This document shows positions 5,935-6,712 of a DNA stretch of 6,712 bases, piece by piece. Numbering within the stretch: the first letter of the stretch is position 1; each line of letters begins with the position of its first letter. Position numbers and translations under genes: made by a program. The notes beneath the pieces were generated by a model. The model saw nothing but the letters and a program-made list of their open reading frames with translations. It ran no database searches and was not told where the DNA came from. The DNA lies in contig JAEPNS010000190.1 in the NCBI GenBank assembly GCA_017643325.1, forward strand, positions 1 through 6,712, in the 5' to 3' direction. The DNA comes from Alphaproteobacteria bacterium. GTDB taxonomy: Bacteria; Pseudomonadota; Alphaproteobacteria; UBA6615.

Positions 5935-6712
5935 ATGAGCGCGAGCGTCACGGGAAGCACCAACCGGCCGGACTCCGGCGGGCAGCTGAGCGTCACGACG
6001 CTGGTTGTGTTTGCCTCGATCTCCATGCCGGTTTCGCTGCTGGCCATCGGCATGTTCATGTTCGTGCCGCGGGTCTATTCGTCCCTTGGCGGTATTTCCA
6101 TGGGCGACGCGGGGATCGTGATCCTGGTCACGCGGCTCTGGGATTTCGTGACGGACCCGCTGGTCGGCTGGCTCAGCGACAGGACGCGCACACGCTTCGG
6201 ACGGCGTATCCCCTGGATGGTTCTGGCCTGGCTGCCGCTCGCGCTTGCCGTCTACAAGCTGTTCCTGCCGCCGGCGGACGCCGACGTGATGTACCTCGCG
6301 GTCTGGAGCTTTGTCCTGTTCGCCTCCGGGACCGCGCTGTTCATGCCGTATACGGCCATGGGCGCGGAACTGAGCGGGGCCTATCACGAGCGCAGCCGGG
6401 TGTTTCTCTACCGGCATCTGTTCGCCGTTCTGGGCACCCTGACGGCCGCGGGCCTGTTCGTGATGATCAACGCCCGCGGCACGTCGTTTTTCCCGGAGGA
6501 CGATACGCTGGAACTCATCGCCTGGGTCGGGCTCGCGATGCTGCCGCTCCCGATTCTCGCGACGGCGGTTTTCGTGCGCGAGGAGCCCTTGCCGCGACAC
6601 AAGGCGCGCGTGCCCGTCGACTGGCGCGTGGGGCTGCGGGCGATGGTGGCAAACAAGCCCTATCTGCGTATCCTCGCCTGCTATTTCGCCAACGGGATCG
6701 CCAATGCCTTTC
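5935..6712 (+). CDS. GPH-family (MelB-like) cation symporter of the major facilitator superfamily, 3' end cut
   Basis: The open frame from the ATG at 5935 gives 259 residues to the right edge; the family is usually about 450-500 residues, so roughly half is present. Hydrophobic segments lie near residues 19-45, 57-80, 93-110, 118-140, 160-180 and 194-213, fitting the N-terminal six-helix half of an inner-membrane carrier. The GPH signature is clear: RLWDFVTDPLVGWLSDRTRTR in outline (67-87) with Asp70 and Asp74 in the WDxxxDP arrangement that forms the cation site of MelB, then FGRRIPW (88-94). PYTAMGAELS (138-147) and ERSRVFLYR (152-160) are also typical. The family co-transports glycosides, pentosides, hexuronides and some other solutes with Na+ or H+; the substrate cannot be told from this half. 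No good Shine-Dalgarno site precedes the ATG, and the 17-base gap after the NTF2-like gene suggests translation coupled to it or a short-range operon. Confidence 0.88.
   Translation, partial: MSASVTGSTNRPDSGGQLSVTTLVVFASISMPVSLLAIGMFMFVPRVYSSLGGISMGDAGIVILVTRLWDFVTDPLVGWLSDRTRTRFGRRIPWMVLAWLPLALAVYKLFLPPADADVMYLAVWSFVLFASGTALFMPYTAMGAELSGAYHERSRVFLYRHLFAVLGTLTAAGLFVMINARGTSFFPEDDTLELIAWVGLAMLPLPILATAVFVREEPLPRHKARVPVDWRVGLRAMVANKPYLRILACYFANGIANAF

Noticed and set aside
5914..6600. Minus-strand open frame of 228 codons opposite the symporter gene
   Set aside because: Its Arg/Glu/His-rich product has no recognisable fold. The plus strand encodes clear transmembrane helices and the GPH signature.

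Overview
The window is GC-rich throughout, with strong third-position G/C bias, Shine-Dalgarno starts and bacterial protein families. It looks like chromosomal DNA from a high-GC proteobacterium, most plausibly an alphaproteobacterium. That placement is an inference from composition and gene types; no RNA gene or other taxonomic marker is present. There is no tRNA, rRNA, CRISPR array, insertion sequence or phage gene, and the coding regions are dense and uniform in composition.

Layout from left to right: (1) a DUF3179-family exported protein on the minus strand, cut by the left window edge. (2) A 208-base divergent intergenic region. (3) A plus-strand run of maleylacetate reductase, 3-oxoadipyl-CoA thiolase (PcaF type) and a small secreted PA14-domain protein, with gaps of 29 and 53 bases and strong ribosome binding sites. 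(4) A convergent minus-strand flavoprotein monooxygenase-like gene, whose stop codon shares a CTAG tetranucleotide with the stop of the PA14 gene. (5) A 97-base divergent gap with an AT-rich patch. (6) A plus-strand pair of an NTF2-like (SnoaL-type) small protein and a GPH-family (MelB-like) cation symporter, the latter cut by the right edge.

The clearest biology is the lower part of an aromatic catabolic route. Maleylacetate reductase makes 3-oxoadipate from maleylacetate, the product of hydroxyquinol or chlorocatechol ring cleavage, and the thiolase splits 3-oxoadipyl-CoA into succinyl-CoA and acetyl-CoA. The ring-cleavage dioxygenase, the CoA-transferase between the two steps and a dedicated regulator are not visible here, so they must lie outside the window. 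The flavoprotein, NTF2-like protein and GPH symporter could form a second module that takes up or modifies a small molecule, but their substrates cannot be read from sequence. I found no strong evidence of a novel defence, mobile or RNA-based system. The more unusual items are the stand-alone secreted PA14 protein next to the catabolic genes, the flavoprotein with a divergent second dinucleotide motif, and the stop-codon-sharing convergent pair.
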